Assembly (NCBI GenBank): GCA_000310025.1
Contig: FN649734.1
Span: forward strand, 284,520 to 348,519
Reading direction: 5' to 3'
Source: Ectocarpus siliculosus
Lineage: Eukaryota > Sar > Phaeophyceae > Ectocarpales > Ectocarpaceae
DNA length: 64,000 bases
Shown here one piece after another: positions 49,401 through 62,517 of this stretch (positions are counted from its first letter, which is position 1; each line of letters begins with the position of its first letter). The notes beneath the pieces were generated by a model that did not search any database, was not told where the DNA came from, and was given only the letters and a program-made list of their open reading frames with translations. The position numbers were made by a program, and so were the translations under genes.

Positions 49401-52400
49401 AGCAGCAGCAGCAGCAGCAGCGAGCGGGTCACCTCTTTCCTCGATGGTGGCATGCCCGGGGTGTTTGATTACCTCTCGTGTACTTGGCTTGTTTTACGTG
49501 GAGGCCGCAACGCCCGATGGACAAGGCCCGCCTGCTGATGCTCGACAAGGATCGAGCACACATCACCGACCAGTCCGCAAAGCAAATCACCTCGATGTCG
49601 GACTGGAAAGTCGAGCACTTGTTCCCCCCCTTGCCCGAAGGCGTCGTCCCCACAGCCACGCCGGCAAAGTGGTCGATGATGTGTGCTCGATCCTTGTTGA
49701 GCATCAGCAGGCGGGCCTTGTCCATCGGGCGGCCGACGACGTTGTAGCCTCCGCGTAGCACGAAGTCCTTGGGCCTTGCTGTCGAGTTCCATAGCTCGGA
49801 AAGTCTCTTGTCGGTTTGCTTCACACCGGCGCTCTTTGGGTTGGGTGGAGCGGCTGGCACGGCGGCAGCCGGGACAGCTGGCGCCGGAAGCCGTGGGGGT
49901 GGGCGTAGGCCACCAGCGGGTTGAAGGACGGCCGGCTGTGCCTGTTGCGGCGGCTGCTGCTGCTGCTGCTGTAGCGCCAGGATGGCCTGCTGATGCTGCT
50001 GACCTGCCAGGAGTTGTTGGAGAGTCGCCTCTAAGTTGTTGGCGATGGCGCTATTTGCACCGCCTCCGCCTCCGACGTCTCCTCCCCCGGCATCTTCAAC
50101 GGCAAACGTCGCATCGATAACTTCCGCCTCGCCTTCTCCTGTCTCTGCCATGGCTTGCACCTCCCCATCCGCGGCGGCTGCGACGCCGTTCTTGTTGTTG
50201 TCGGCCGCCGCCGCGGCCGCCACGGCTGCGGCGACGGGTGGACATGACGGAAAGTCGACCAATTCCTATAATCCACAGATATCCTCCTCACTCGTAAATC
50301 TGTAAGCTATTCACAGGGTCTGCTACCAACACGGTGCTCGTCCACTGTCTAGAAGTATTTGTCCGAATCCCTAGTGGTATCTTGCCTGTGATCCGAGCGA
50401 CCTCGAGTTCTCGCTTGGGTGTGTCCCAGATACAGCAGTTTCCTCTCGAAACGTTTTTTTTTCAACCGTTACTGTGCCAAGAACTGTTGTTCTGCGAGGG
50501 GGGCGGGAGTGGGGGTACAGCCACCTCCTTTGTGCTCTGATTGCGTTGTGATGGATCACGTTTGTCGGCAGGAGGAGTCGCAACTGACCGACGCTCTTCA
50601 GCGGCGAAGACTGGTCAACCCGCACCTCAAGACGCTCCACGCAGAACTGTCGCAGTGCGATCAGGCCGGGACTCTCGATGCCTTCGGCCTATACATGTGA
50701 GATCTGGTTATGATTTGGTTCGGTTGTTGTTGTTGTTGTTATTATTGTTGTATCGTTTTGTGATGGGCAGGAAGACAGTCCCCTTGTTGCCTTGTTGGCA
50801 CATCGGAGTCGTTCCAATCGTGCTTACACTCACAGTAGTCGAGCAAGAACGGGGTGCTCAACCCCTTGGAGCCTTCCATGAATCCCGCGGTAAAGCACAA
50901 TTTTGTTTTATCTAGAAAAGCTTGTTCACGCGTGAAGGCGTCTTCAACATTCAGGGGACAATAACTTACCATCCCCGGGGTCAATGGAGGCGTTCGCGCC
51001 ACACGATTTTTTTTCTGGAGGGTAACGTAGCAGCAGAAATGGTGTGCACGACAAGGCGGCGAACAAGCCGGGGATAGCGTCCCTTCGACGTGACAGTGGA
51101 GGTCTTGCCGTGGTGAGACTAGGCTTGGCGTTGGTGTCGGTCGGGCATGACTTGACATGACTCTCGGGAGTAGGGTGTCGCAGGATTGACAGCAGACAGG
51201 TAACAACCTTTTTCTTACGGATCCCCTGGTCGCGTGTGTTCGCGCAGAAGATGCTGTGTCTGGCTCCAAGATGCTCGTGATGTACTTTTCGCTTGTAGTT
51301 TGAGAGTTTCGAGCACATACCCCGCCCTATGGACCACTCAAGGCCATCAATCATTTCTTGACCACAACTGTCTCAGATACGCCGCCGTCCTCAAGGCCCT
51401 GCGAGAGGAAGGGCGTGGGGGTGCAGGGGGCACGGGAGGAAATACCCCAACCCCTACAACGCCTCACTCAAGCGGTGGTGGCGGCGGTGCAAATTCTCTT
51501 GGTGGGAGTGGCGGTGGAGCTTTCGTGACGCCGAGAGCACGAGCTCCATCGGGCGGCAGGGGTGACGCGACCGGTATGCATAAGGGGGTGGGGTTTTATT
51601 TTGTGTGTGTGTGCGGTTGTGAGAATGTTGGTTTATGGTTTTCTGGGGTGAAGCGTCAGGAGTTTCTCGTTTTGTATCTCGTTTTGGCATTTTTTTTTCA
51701 TTTTTTGGAATGATGCCATCTGTATGAGCAGGTTACCAACACATCATCCTTCGGCCGGGAATGGTTCGCCCATGCCTTCACCTCTACCGCCTTTGGTGTA
51801 TTGATCGAGGCGGTTTAGCCTGATACAGCCTGCTCACGGCATTGGCACAAAGCCGCTTCTTAATCCAGAATTATTTATCCCAACACGGGACTTGCCCGTT
51901 CTTTGTCGCACCCGCGGGGCCCCTTGGCTCTGCATTCCGTTTCGTTTCCTCGCAAATTTCTTTGAACCGGCTGGTCTGTGTGTGTCCCGCTGTCTAGGAG
52001 GAGGGGGAGGAACGACGTCAACCGAGAAGACCGCGGTGACGACTGCGACAGCCCAGGAGGTTTTGGCTCGGTCTTTGCGGCTGTTCCCGTACAACTGGTC
52101 CGCTTGGCTGGACCTTGCATCCCTGTGTCTCGAGACCGACACGGTGGGATGCTCTGTCTCTCTCTCTGTGTCTTTTGCGTCTTATTTCTTACCATCATGT
52201 TGTATTTTTTGCTGTTGCTTTTGTTGCCGTTAATATGCATGCCGTAGGTGGTTTTGTCATTGGAATAGCTGGTGGTGGCGGTGGTGGTGGGCTGCTGCTG
52301 TTGTTATTGACGTCTCCGCCATGTAGGCATGGCCAGTCGTGGTGATCCACGTGGCACTTACTGGTACGGACGTTTCTGGTCCCGCAAGACAAGGAAACCA

Positions 52401-55400
52401 AGACCAAGTTCGTGGGATTACCCTATGGTGCTGTACGGTATTCGATCAAGGACAATATTCAATCAAGCACACACCCACGCCTTGTTCGTTTTCGTTTTCG
52501 TTGGCCTGACGGAATCAGGTACCCGAACGGCTAGAGGCGGATCCGCCTTGCCAATGGATGTATCAGGTCTGTGCTGTGCCGTCCATCCATCCCGTATATT
52601 TGAGCTATGAGAGTGATGTTTCTGAATGTGGTAATATTTAACTCTGTTTTACGTTGGCTAGGGGCCTGGATATATATGTTTGTTTTCTTCTTTGCGGCTG
52701 ATAGTGTTGGGCGCACTGACTCGTTTCACGCGGTTATCACCGCCGGCCGTCATGTTGCTATGTTGCTGATCAAAAGCACGTGTCGGTACGCTTTTCATGG
52801 GGACTGTTGGGCGTGCATGAGGGAAAGGGTGAATCAGCACGGGCTAGTTGATTCCCCAAGATAAGAAGGCGTGGCGTGTTGTGACAGCTTGCTGCGACAT
52901 ACTTGTATGTGTTTTGTTGTTGTTGTATGCACATTTTCCGGTCATTTGTTTGTGATTCCTCTCTCTCTCTCTCTCTTTTTTTTTGGGTCTGCTCTCTGCT
53001 CGGTTTGCTTCCCCCTTTCCCCTCTTTTCCCGACGGCGATGGCGGCCTCAGTTCTTTCTGCAACACCTTCTGGTTGAGCAACACCTCTCCAAGGATGCGC
53101 TCGCCATCCTCGACGACTTGGAGCCGTCTTTCCCTTGCAGCTCCTACGTCCTGTCGCAGACGGCGGTCGCCCACTACCACCTGAGGAGTGAGGCGAACAA
53201 CGGTCATGCACGTACTGTAGTTTTTGTCCCGCTGCATGCAGTTCAGTGCTAGTAACTCTGCCCTCGCGTTTTGCATGAGTCGCGGTGCGGTGTGAATGGT
53301 AGCCGATCAAATTACTAGTGTGTTGCAGAATTTCTTTGGTCGGCTTGTGCTATTGTCGGGTTGGGCCATAGGGCGTTGTATCGGTTGGGGTAGTTTCCGT
53401 GCTGGTCCCCCCTCTTGCTCTGTGGCTGGGCAACTCCATAGAGAGGAGATCTGCTTGGTGTCCATGCTGTTGCAGCAAAGGTGAAGCGTCGCCTCCCTTA
53501 CCTGGACTAGGAAGATGATTCACCCAGGAACCGTGAATATTTTCCACCTTTGAGGGTTTACGTTAAGGCAGCCCTTACCCTGGTGCTGCGCTTGGCGGGC
53601 GAATAGCATTGTCTGTCTCGTGTATCCACGGGCAAACCCCGGCAAAAAGGGGAGTCGAATGATTTCGTGTGTTGGCGAGACACTTGCACCCCTCAGAATG
53701 CGTGTTGCACCTGTGAGCTGTACTCTTATCTCCGTACGCCTCCCTTTACAGCTCGACAAGCGGCACGCTGGCTGTTTGTGGGTCAATCATGCTATTGGTC
53801 TGGTTTCTGCCATGATGATTGCGTGTTGTGTTTGGACGTCGACGTCCTTATTGCATGCCTCGGTGTTGTTTTCGATTACATGCCAGATTTCGACCAGGGC
53901 CACGATGACTTCAAGGAGCTTCGAAGGCGGGATCCCCTGCGGATGGAGGGACTCGACGTGTTTTCCAATATCCTGTGAGTGTTACTCGCCAGCAACGGGT
54001 CCAACGGTCCTATGATCTCTGACAAGCCTCGACCATTGAATTGAGGGTCCCGACGACCCGTTTCTACCCCTTTTTGTTCTCGCATGCATGTTTTGCAATC
54101 GTCACCCCTAGGCTTGGCTCTCTCGGTTGTTTTCGTAAGTATATTCGCGGGCGGCGGCTTGGTGGCACGATATTGCGCCAGATACCCACCCCTGCACTTG
54201 TAGCCCGTCTGGGGCGTGTTGGAGCAGTTTCTCTTACATGTACAGGGTTCTCATCTTCTTTCGTTCGCTGACTGCCGCTGTTTTTTTATGTTGGCTTCCC
54301 GTCATGCTTCGTTGGGTCCGTGTATTTCGATTGGCGCTGATTGTGTGCAGTCTTGCTTTTGTTCTGAACACTCGTGTGTGCCTGGTTTGACCACTCCAGG
54401 TACGTGAAAGAGTGCAAGGCAGAGCTGTCCTTCCTCGCCCACACCACCAACAAGAGCGCGCCGCTACGTCCAGAGACGAACTGCATCATAGGTGAGCCTA
54501 AGCAACGTGTTGTGACTGCGGTTGCCTAAGCAACGTGTTGTGACTGCGGTTGCCTAAGCAACGTATTGTGACTGCGGTTGCCTAAGCAACGTGTTGTGAC
54601 TGCGGTTGCCAATGACGCAATGTTGGCTTGGCGTCGTTGCGTAGACGAAAAAGCGGGGGAACAAGTTGAAACTCTCACGGGTTTTCCTGCCCTCCTCCAA
54701 GGTGTCAACCTCGTCCTTGATGGGTGTGTTGCGCTACGCGACTCTCAAGGCTGAAGCCCTCTAACCACGCCAGTTCCTAACAACGATGCTGGCCTTTTTT
54801 GCCGGGGACAATGCGAGGTCGTTTCCCCCAACGCACCTACTGTACTCACAAGAAAACACGCGCTGGTTGCAACATTTTTGGCTTGTAAAAAAACTGGACC
54901 GCGTGATTTGCTTGGTCTGTGTGGTTTCTTTCGTCGCCCGTACGCGTTGGGTTCATTTTATTATATGAATTGCCACCAGGTGTGGTGTTGTATTGTGTGT
55001 GCGGCGGGAGGGCTGCCTTGTGTGGGTGTGTTATCTTGTGCGGTGTGCGGTACTTGTTGCACAAGTCGTGTGGGTACGAACCAGGAAGTGCTACGTATAT
55101 ATGCCTCTGCCGGCGTGGCACGAACAGGCGGCCAATGACCCTTTCCTCCCCCAAGACTTTTAGGAGTGATCTCGACCCTCGCACATGAAATCTACACGAT
55201 GTTACTCTGTGTCTCTGTTCGTTTGCCGGAAACCAAGGGAACTACTACAGTCTCAAGGGGCAACACGAGAAGGCGGTGACGTATTTCCTCAAGGCTCTCC
55301 GACTGGACCGACGATGCCTTTCGGCCTGGACGCTCATGGGGCACGAGTTCATAGAGCTCAAGAACTCTGGGGCTGCCGTCGAATCCTACCGTCAGGCCGT

Positions 55401-55840
55401 AGGTGAGCTGCTGTTGTCGTCGTCATCACCGTCGTGGTTGTTTGTGTGTTGGCCATGAAGTTCCCCAGGGCGGTTGTTGTTGCTGCTCTAAGAAGCCCTC
55501 TATTTCTGTTACCGCTATGCACGGTGTGGGGAGTGTGATGAGCGATTCTCTGTGTTAGCCTCTTCCACGGGGAAGGCACCAAGATTCTTGAGACACTGAG
55601 TGCCTCCCTAGATATTGTGTTCCCTTGTAAACCCCCCATGTCGTTGCCGAATTCATCACTTTGCTTGATTTGTTTGTTGTCTTCGTCTTCAGACATCAAC
55701 CCAAAGGACTACCGGGCATGGTACGGCCTAGGGCAGGCGTACGAGATCCTCCACATGCACCTCTACGCTATCTACTACTACAAAAGGGCTACGGCACTCA
55801 GGTGTGCTCGTCGTCATCGTCATCGTCTTCGTCTTCATGT

Positions 55841-55893
<53 letters not shown>

Positions 55894-56588
55894 GCTGTTG
55901 TTGATAATTCCAAGTGCGTCGAGCTGTGAGCGGTTCTTTTGGTTCTACTACAGCGTAGCGAGTCTGTCTGCCACGCAAGTGTTGTGTTACGCTTGATTAT
56001 TATTTTCTGTTTTTGAGCAGGCGACGATCCAGACGGTATGATGCCACCTTAACAGCATCAATTTTAAAACAGCAAGCGCATCCTGGCCACGGTTTTCCCC
56101 CTCTCCCTACACACAATATCGCACATTGGACGGATTGATATGTATCCTGAATAGGCCCATTCCATTCTGGAATACCCTGCGCCCCTGAAAGATTTATTCA
56201 GTGATCTTCGACTCCGATTCGGCACGCCAGCTCTGCGAACACATGCTTGCATGTGTAGTGGAGTTGTCAGGCAGAGCTGGTCATGATGTTTAGGGACGAC
56301 AACACCTAGGTCTGGCCCAAAATTCTAGCTGTCTCAACAACAACGCCCAACTGTGCCAAATATCGGTGATCATCATCCGCCACCTCACCCAGGCCATACG
56401 ACGCCCGAATGTGGATCGCAATGGGGCAGTGCCTCGAGAAGCTCGGCAAGAGCGCCGAAGCCATCAGCACCTACGAAAGGGTGCGTGAGGTTGTTCTTGC
56501 CATTGCCAGATGAGAGCGACAACATCGTCTAGTATTCATAACGTGAAGATGCAAAGAGAGCAAGAGAAATACATAGAAGGAGAGAGAG

Positions 56589-56661
<73 letters not shown>

Positions 56662-59132
56662 TGTGTGTGCGTAAGAGAGGTTCGAATGAAACAACTGGGT
56701 GGATGAGAGGGGAGCAACGACTGAGTGTCTGGCTTCCGTTACGTTTGATTTTCTTTGTGGATTCGTTACCAGGCTATGGCGAACGATGACCGAGAGGGTA
56801 TCGCCCTCGCACAGCTCGCCAAGCTGTACGACGGTGCGGGCCGGAAGGACTCGGCCGCCAAGTGCTACGAGACCATGCTGGCCAACAGATCGGCAGATGG
56901 CGACGTGAGTAGCTATGCTTCGATTTGCCGTAGCTGTTGGTTTGGCGGATCGATGTTCGAGCTTGCGTTCAAGACGTGGTGGGTGAAGTACATGCTGCGC
57001 TCGGGTTGCTCCTTCGGAAGATCCCTGTCCGCGACATCACCTTACGATGCAAGGTTTAGCTCCCACTGTCGGTAGGTCGCGAAGTGCGCGTTGAAGGGAA
57101 GACCATTCTCGGCTTGCAGAATCGAGAGTCTTGGTCGTGATTCGAAAGCTTGCGTGTGCTGAAGAAACTTTCATTCTGTAAACAAAACACAGAAAGGTTA
57201 GATGTTCTTTGTGCGGCCCAACCCTAGATAGTTTTTCAAGAGGGATTGAGTTGATAATTTCCTTCGAAGGTTGGGGGCTTGGCATGGTATGCTCGTTCGC
57301 TGCAGTCGCGAGAGACGTTCCCCTAGGCCATTCCAGGTACTGTTCATCAGGTTGCCTATTTAGTCACGCCCGGGCCGCTTGATGACTTTCTGCCTCCGTG
57401 GTTTTCGCTGACCACTATTTCATAAGCATCACGAACGTGACGCTCGTCCTGAATCTACCAGGGGGCCTTCGCCAGCGAGAAGGTGTCGGGACTGAATTCC
57501 GCGTGGAGACCCGTACGGTCCTTAAGTTGAACGATGTTTTGGTGCATGGCAGGGGCGAACGCAATCCGACACGACCGTAAGCGAGACGTCCGCTCTGCTT
57601 AGTTTGAACAGGTCTTCTGCAAGGTGCCTAACCCACGGCATCTGTTGTCTCTGGTTTGGTCTTGCGTACTGTCGTCCCCCCTGACTCCCTCGCAGAACTC
57701 GTCTGCCGAAGAAGGGATGCATTTCCTGTGTCTCTACTACAAGAACAAGGGCGACTACACCAGGGCATCCAAGATGGCGAACGGTCTCCTGGACTACACG
57801 GGAACGGTGAGTTTCCACTCTCAACGTTTTCTCTTGGTATCGTGAACCGTTGATAGCATGCTGCTTCGGCTGGTGGTGGTGTTGGAGTTATTGCTGCTTC
57901 CTGCGCCGCCGCCGCTGCTGCTTCCTGCTGATGTTGCTTGTTGCCACAGGTTTTGCGATTTTGAACGTTTACGTCGTTGTTGTTGCCGGGGGTCATCTGT
58001 TGGCATGTTGATGGTTGGTACCGCTCTTATTGTGCGGGTATTTTTTGGGACGTTTCTTGTGATGGAAGGGACAACGCCAGGGTTCCCGCACGCCGATCTG
58101 CTCTTTTACCCTGCTCCATTTTTGTTTGCTCTTGTTCAGTATATCCAGACGCGCATTGGCAAGGCATCCAACCACCTCCAGAAGAACCCATGGACACGCG
58201 GCGGTCCATCTCGCACTTTTCACAACATGTTTATTGGAGTAACTGCTGTGCAGGATGGATTTCTCTCTATGTTCTTCTGATCCTGTTCGCTACGCATTCA
58301 TACCCACGCCCCCCCAAATCGTAATGTAGGGTTGTCCCTGTGACTTTCGCTTGTTTTCACAGCCTTGGCCTTTTCGCGATTTCCAGCGATAGTGGTGCCC
58401 ATTTTCTGCTAGACTTATTTATCGTCACGCCCACCGTTCCTCTGCACCCACGTCGCACGCACGACGACACCACAACAGTCGCGTGAGGCAGCACTGGCGG
58501 TTCTGAGAGAAATCCGAAGCATAATGGAAACCCGGCAACACCAAGCCGCCGAGTCTTCCGCCCTACCTCAGCCCCACAACGCCAACAACAGCCACGACGA
58601 CGTCTCCCTTGACGGGGGCAGCGGACGGCCCCTCTTCACGCCGAGGGCGGCGACAGGGTCATCTCACCACGACGGTAGCGGAGCGGGCGGCAGTCAGCTG
58701 TTCAACGCCAACAACAGCGGCCTTGGTGGTAGCGTTCGTGGTGCAACAAGAGCAGCAGCGGGCACTTTCCCCACCCCGACCCCTCGTAGACCCGGCAGGG
58801 TCCGCAACGGGGTTTCACCAGGAACAGGCGGAGGCGGCGGGGGAGCCGCGGGAGGCGGGGCCGGATCAGGGACTCCAGGCTATCGGCTGATGGGCAACAG
58901 CGGAGGGGGGACTTCTTTGGCGCCACGGTCCCCGGAAGACATGAGCGTCGCGATGAGCCTTGGGTCTTCAGACGAAGACGACGACGGAGGGGCGTTGGCC
59001 CGATATTCGCCGGGCATAGCGACGCCGGTCGCGACTGGCCATGGTGGTGCGGGTGCCGGGCATGATGGGTCGCCTGAGGCGGGCGGAGACGGGCAGGGCG
59101 AGGAGTCTTTGAGCGATATCCTGTCCCCATGA
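46443..59132 (+). CDS. CDC23: Anaphase-promoting complex subunit CDC23/APC8
   Basis: A TPR scaffold subunit of the APC/C ubiquitin ligase, nuclear, driving mitotic exit. Eighteen exons: 46443-46523, 46985-47070, 47592-47749, 47986-48051, 48732-48814, 50572-50696, 51377-51573, 51998-52143, 52519-52566, 53052-53187, 53887-53974, 54400-54491, 55238-55402, 55693-55801, 56393-56480, 56773-56904, 57697-57807, 58479-59132. All junctions agree in phase, giving 854 aa. Diagnostic blocks in order: [104 protein letters not shown], and [17 protein letters not shown]. The microexon at 52519 (16 codons) supplies the WMYQ motif. Compared with about 600 aa in animals, the extra length is a Gly-rich insert (about residues 212-285) and a disordered C-terminal tail of about 200 residues. 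The exon 5 start (48723 or 48732) is ambiguous. Confidence 0.93.
49399..49420. repeat. (GCA)7 in CDC23 intron 5
   Basis: A short pure triplet run lies inside the long fifth intron of CDC23, just before the antisense open frame. Confidence 0.85.
49429..50262 (-). CDS. Antisense open frame nested in CDC23 intron
   Basis: A 277-codon open frame, with ATG at 50262, lies wholly in CDC23 intron 5 on the opposite strand. The N-terminal half is Ala/Gly-rich, followed by a Gln/Pro tract. A more protein-like part then reads [40 protein letters not shown] and [16 protein letters not shown]. The last 60 codons are the reverse translation of an inverted copy of that part, so the true end is probably before about 49575. 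I do not recognise the family. Options are a transposon-derived fragment, a nested gene, or chance in GC-rich DNA. Confidence 0.35.
   Translation of the reverse strand: MVDFPSCPPVAAAVAAAAAADNNKNGVAAAADGEVQAMAETGEGEAEVIDATFAVEDAGGGDVGGGGGANSAIANNLEATLQQLLAGQQHQQAILALQQQQQQPPQQAQPAVLQPAGGLRPPPRLPAPAVPAAAVPAAPPNPKSAGVKQTDKRLSELWNSTARPKDFVLRGGYNVVGRPMDKARLLMLNKDRAHIIDHFAGVAVGTTPSGKGGNKCSTFQSDIEVICFADWSVMCARSLSSISRRALSIGRCGLHVKQAKYTRGNQTPRACHHRGKR
49511..49731. repeat. 62-bp inverted repeat in CDC23 intron 5
   Basis: Arms 49511-49572 and 49670-49731 are reverse complements with two mismatches over 62 bp, separated by a 97-bp loop. One arm encodes [17 protein letters not shown] in the minus-strand frame; the other encodes nearly the same peptide on the plus strand. 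This points to an inverted duplication of a coding-like piece. Confidence 0.93.
54497..54608. repeat. 28-bp tandem repeat, 4 copies
   Basis: Four copies of a 28-bp unit (CCTAAGCAACGTGTTGTGAC plus TGCGGTTG) are nearly identical. They start five bases after the GT of the CDC23 intron 12 donor, so the array sits immediately next to the splice site. Confidence 0.95.
55840..55902. repeat. (GTT)n in CDC23 intron 14
   Basis: About 20 GTT triplets with one GCT lie soon after the donor at 55802, preceded by CGTCAT/CGTCTT units. Confidence 0.95.
56581..56658. repeat. (GA)n in CDC23 intron 15
   Basis: A GA dinucleotide run of about 75 bp followed by a short GT run, between the exons ending 56480 and starting 56773. 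Confidence 0.95.
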
Positions 59133-61095
59133 CGGCGCCCGGACCTCGATCGTTTCTAATGTTTCCAATGGATCGGCCCGTAGCGTTGGGTTTCGGTGAC
59201 TATTAGGGTGATGGCCCGCCCGGGGACCACAAGCTAAACGCCTCTTTCCCCCCCCTGATGCATTCGATATTATTTCTTCGGGTCGAGATAGTGCGTGGTG
59301 CACCGAAGGGAGAGAGGGACGTACAGGGGACGAGAAGCCGTTCGAGCTATTCTTGGTTTGATCCTTTGTTTACCTAATATCAAAGTAGGTGCCGAAGTGG
59401 AGATGAAAACGATGGAGAACGGCTGCTTTGCTGCCACCAGATGGACATAAATTGTGCTCTTGAAAATATCCGTGGATAATGGATGGTGCGAGTGCAGTGT
59501 CGTGATGGAGAGCCTTTGCGCAGAGGAAGGCCAAGCCCGAAGAGTCCATCGTTCTAAAGAGCCGTGGCCACGGGAGTAGCAACCTGGGCCTCCTTCTACA
59601 CGTTTTGGCAAATCCCCGTAGCTCATGCTGGAGGTGACGAACGCGACACTCGAATAAATCCACGCGGGAAATATCCCATTGCGGCACAATCCAGCGCTCA
59701 CAAATAGACGCTTTGGTCTTCAGTGTCAACCTCAACCCGACCACGGTAATCTGTACCAGGTATGCTTTCCGATGCTGATATGTCGTCGAGTCTCGGCGTC
59801 TTAGCTGGGGTATTGCCGGATCCATTGATCGGCATTTTATACGCCTTTTGCTCCATCTTCCGCCGCCGCCTAGTTTTTTGTGTGACTTGACCTACAAGAA
59901 CGAAAAGTATGGCTTCGCCGTGCCATGCCATCACGCATTAAAAAAAGTTTGTCTCGGCTTGCACTCGCCATCGATTCGGTGGCTCAGCCCCACCTCCCGC
60001 GTTCGCCGTTGATGGCGTCGGTGAAGCGTCCTTCCAGTCTACATTAGGACCCGCCCTCTTGGCTCAAAGAAGATAATGCAAGAACGCAAAATATCACAAC
60101 TTCTTGGCCTCCAAACCTGGCCAATCCTCAGTAGAATATCCGTCTCTCTCGGTTCACCTACTGCTGTGTTGCTCTCCTGCTTTACGCCGCCCAGTGTGCC
60201 TCCTCCTTGCTCGTGAATTCTACGAGAGAGTGATCACTCCAAAGGATATTTTCCAAAGTAAGTTATCCCAATAAACAGGAACGAACACGCCTCTGGCAAA
60301 ATCGACGGTTTCAATGAAAAGTAGTCAGCATCGGGCAGCATTCACAAACTTGCTCTTGCAAACACGGCGATGGCTCCACCAATATACATTCATCCACCGA
60401 GTACATGTCAAAACGGCTTGAGTGGAAACCGACAACGACTTGCCACAAAGACCAGTCGGGAACGCCTTGCGCGTGACAAGCCACACAGAACGCTTTAAGC
60501 ACGAGACAGTGGAATTACGGTGCTTCTCGCCCAGCATTCACTATCTCAACCATGAACCTCAGCTACAATGATATTGACCTACTCGGTCCGAGGTTGGAGG
60601 TTGAGCCCCCGGTCCTTCCGCGGTGTTTGCTCCTCCGCAAGGTATAGCCCAACTCCCCAGAACAGACATTTCCCACCCGTCCTTGGAACGCGTACAATAC
60701 ACTCGTTCGAACCAACGTCTTTTCGCTGTGCTCCCGCGTATAAGACGAAACAGCCTGCGGCTAACCACGTTACCCCAGTTATTCCCCGAAATCGATTTTT
60801 TCTACACGTAGAAACATCCAGATATTTCAAGTGCCTACACTAGGCTGGTGGTCTGTTGTAGAACACGAAGTTGCCGAACCGAATATCTAAGTACTTCTCG
60901 TCGGTGATCTTACCGTCGTGAGATTGCATTCATCCCCCCCCGGCCCCAACACTACATTCCCTGAATAGTATACATCGTTAGGATTACACATTGCATCCGT
61001 CCTCCGTTCCGCAAGAGAGCGAATTATTTAGTTTTCTATCCGCATGGATGGTCAGGTGAATCTTGTTTTCCCAAGTGCCTCGTTGACGTAGGCCC

Positions 61096-61446
61096 TCACC
61101 CGGTTGCAGAGAAACAAAGAAGGAAGAGATCGGACGTGAGCAAGAATCGATTTGCATCACTGTAGGACTTGAAGGAGTAGGGAGATTTCCGCCTCATGCG
61201 TTTGTGAAGACCTTCAAGTCGGTCTCTGAGGGCGACTGTTGCTATAACGTAGCCCGATGCCGGGACACTAACAGCGTCGCGAATGAAGTAAAAAGTAGCC
61301 ACCGCCAACACTGACAGAGGTTTCCTAAGTAAAATATCGACCAGCACCGTGATTCCGACAGATGTCATCCAGCTTCTGCCAGAGGGAATCCAGGGGAGAA
61401 AACAACGGCATGTGTAGGCGTCGGGTTGTAATCGTGTTGCGCGCAC
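61096..61446 (-). CDS. Hypothetical membrane-like open frame
   Basis: A 116-codon minus-strand frame has three short hydrophobic stretches (GITVLVDILL, LSVLAVATFYFI, ASGYVIATVAL) followed by a basic stretch (KRMRRKSP). It ends with another hydrophobic segment before TGA. A possible acceptor (GGCAGAAG) near 61370 suggests it could be a last exon. No family is recognised and chance remains likely. Confidence 0.22.
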   Translation of the reverse strand: MRATRLQPDAYTCRCFLPWIPSGRSWMTSVGITVLVDILLRKPLSVLAVATFYFIRDAVSVPASGYVIATVALRDRLEGLHKRMRRKSPYSFKSYSDANRFLLTSDLFLLCFSATG

Positions 61447-61920
61447 TCGAGAAGGATAGATATATCATGAACGCGCCCTTAGCTCACCTGCGTACTATTA
61501 TTGTACATACGTACATATGTATATGTACTCATGTCTCAGTCATCTTAGAGATCACCATGGAGCAAGGCTCTGAAGTCACCTAGACTATTGTGTTGTACTT
61601 CGAAGTAAAATACGTCGAGTATATAATAGTGTGCAGAATACCTCAGGCAAACATGCACCGGTCAACCATAGCAGCTATCGGCCACCGGTTTCCTGCCATC
61701 ATCCCTTTCCGCCCACGGTTGGTACCTACTGTCGGCAGAGCCACCGGATTCATTCGTACTTGATAAATCTTCACACAGCCAAGGGTATGCGCGAAAAACA
61801 TTACAACACACACATAGGCCTACTAATCGAAAATCGGGGTCCGTGGGGGGGGGGGGGGGCATGCCCCCATGTATCCCCGGGTTTTCCCCGGAGGCGTCGG
61901 CGCTTTGGCGTCCGGGTCTC

Positions 61921-61940
61921 TAACCCTAACCCTAACCCTA
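61921..61940. repeat. Interstitial telomere-like repeat
   Basis: Just over three units of TAACCC (TTAGGG on the minus strand) occur internally. Related single units appear at about 62036 and 63045, and a shorter block lies at 36767-36780. TTAGGG is the expected telomere unit for brown algae (general knowledge). The array is too short to be a telomere. Confidence 0.75.
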
Positions 61941-62517
61941 AGCTCTCTCTCGCAAAAAACGTAGCGAGACCCCGGGGGAAAACTCTCAAGCAGGGGTCCC
62001 CATGAGTAAGCGGGGTAAATTGATAAAGTCAAACTTAACCCTAAAAACAAAGGCTACAAATAAATTGCGAAACTATGTTCCCTGTTGTGCCCTGCTAAAA
62101 GCGGCAACGGCAATTTTTTTGCAAGGCAGGTGGTTGTGTTGGATGGTGGTTAGCGGCGAGCTGCTTCGCTCATGTCGAGCTTTGGTCGATGTTGGGATTT
62201 TTGTAGCTATGGCGCTGCAAGGCGCTACCACCGTACGTATGTTCCCGTAGCACGGCTGGGTGAGCGTGGGCCGGCTTCTGACGAGCAGATGCGGAAGGGG
62301 CAAGGAGAGCGAAACATGTTTGCAATCCGTTTAACCTCATGGTAACTTTTTGACGATTCGTGGTAATTTGTCGAATTCTCCCCCCTCCGGGAGGGGGGCG
62401 GGGGGGCTATGTGTCCGGATTTGTTTTTCGCTGAGACCCTTCACATAGCATCAACGGTGTACCAACTGGGAAGGGCCCACTATCCGGATGGATACAGTAA
62501 GGGGCCGTAGAAAATAC

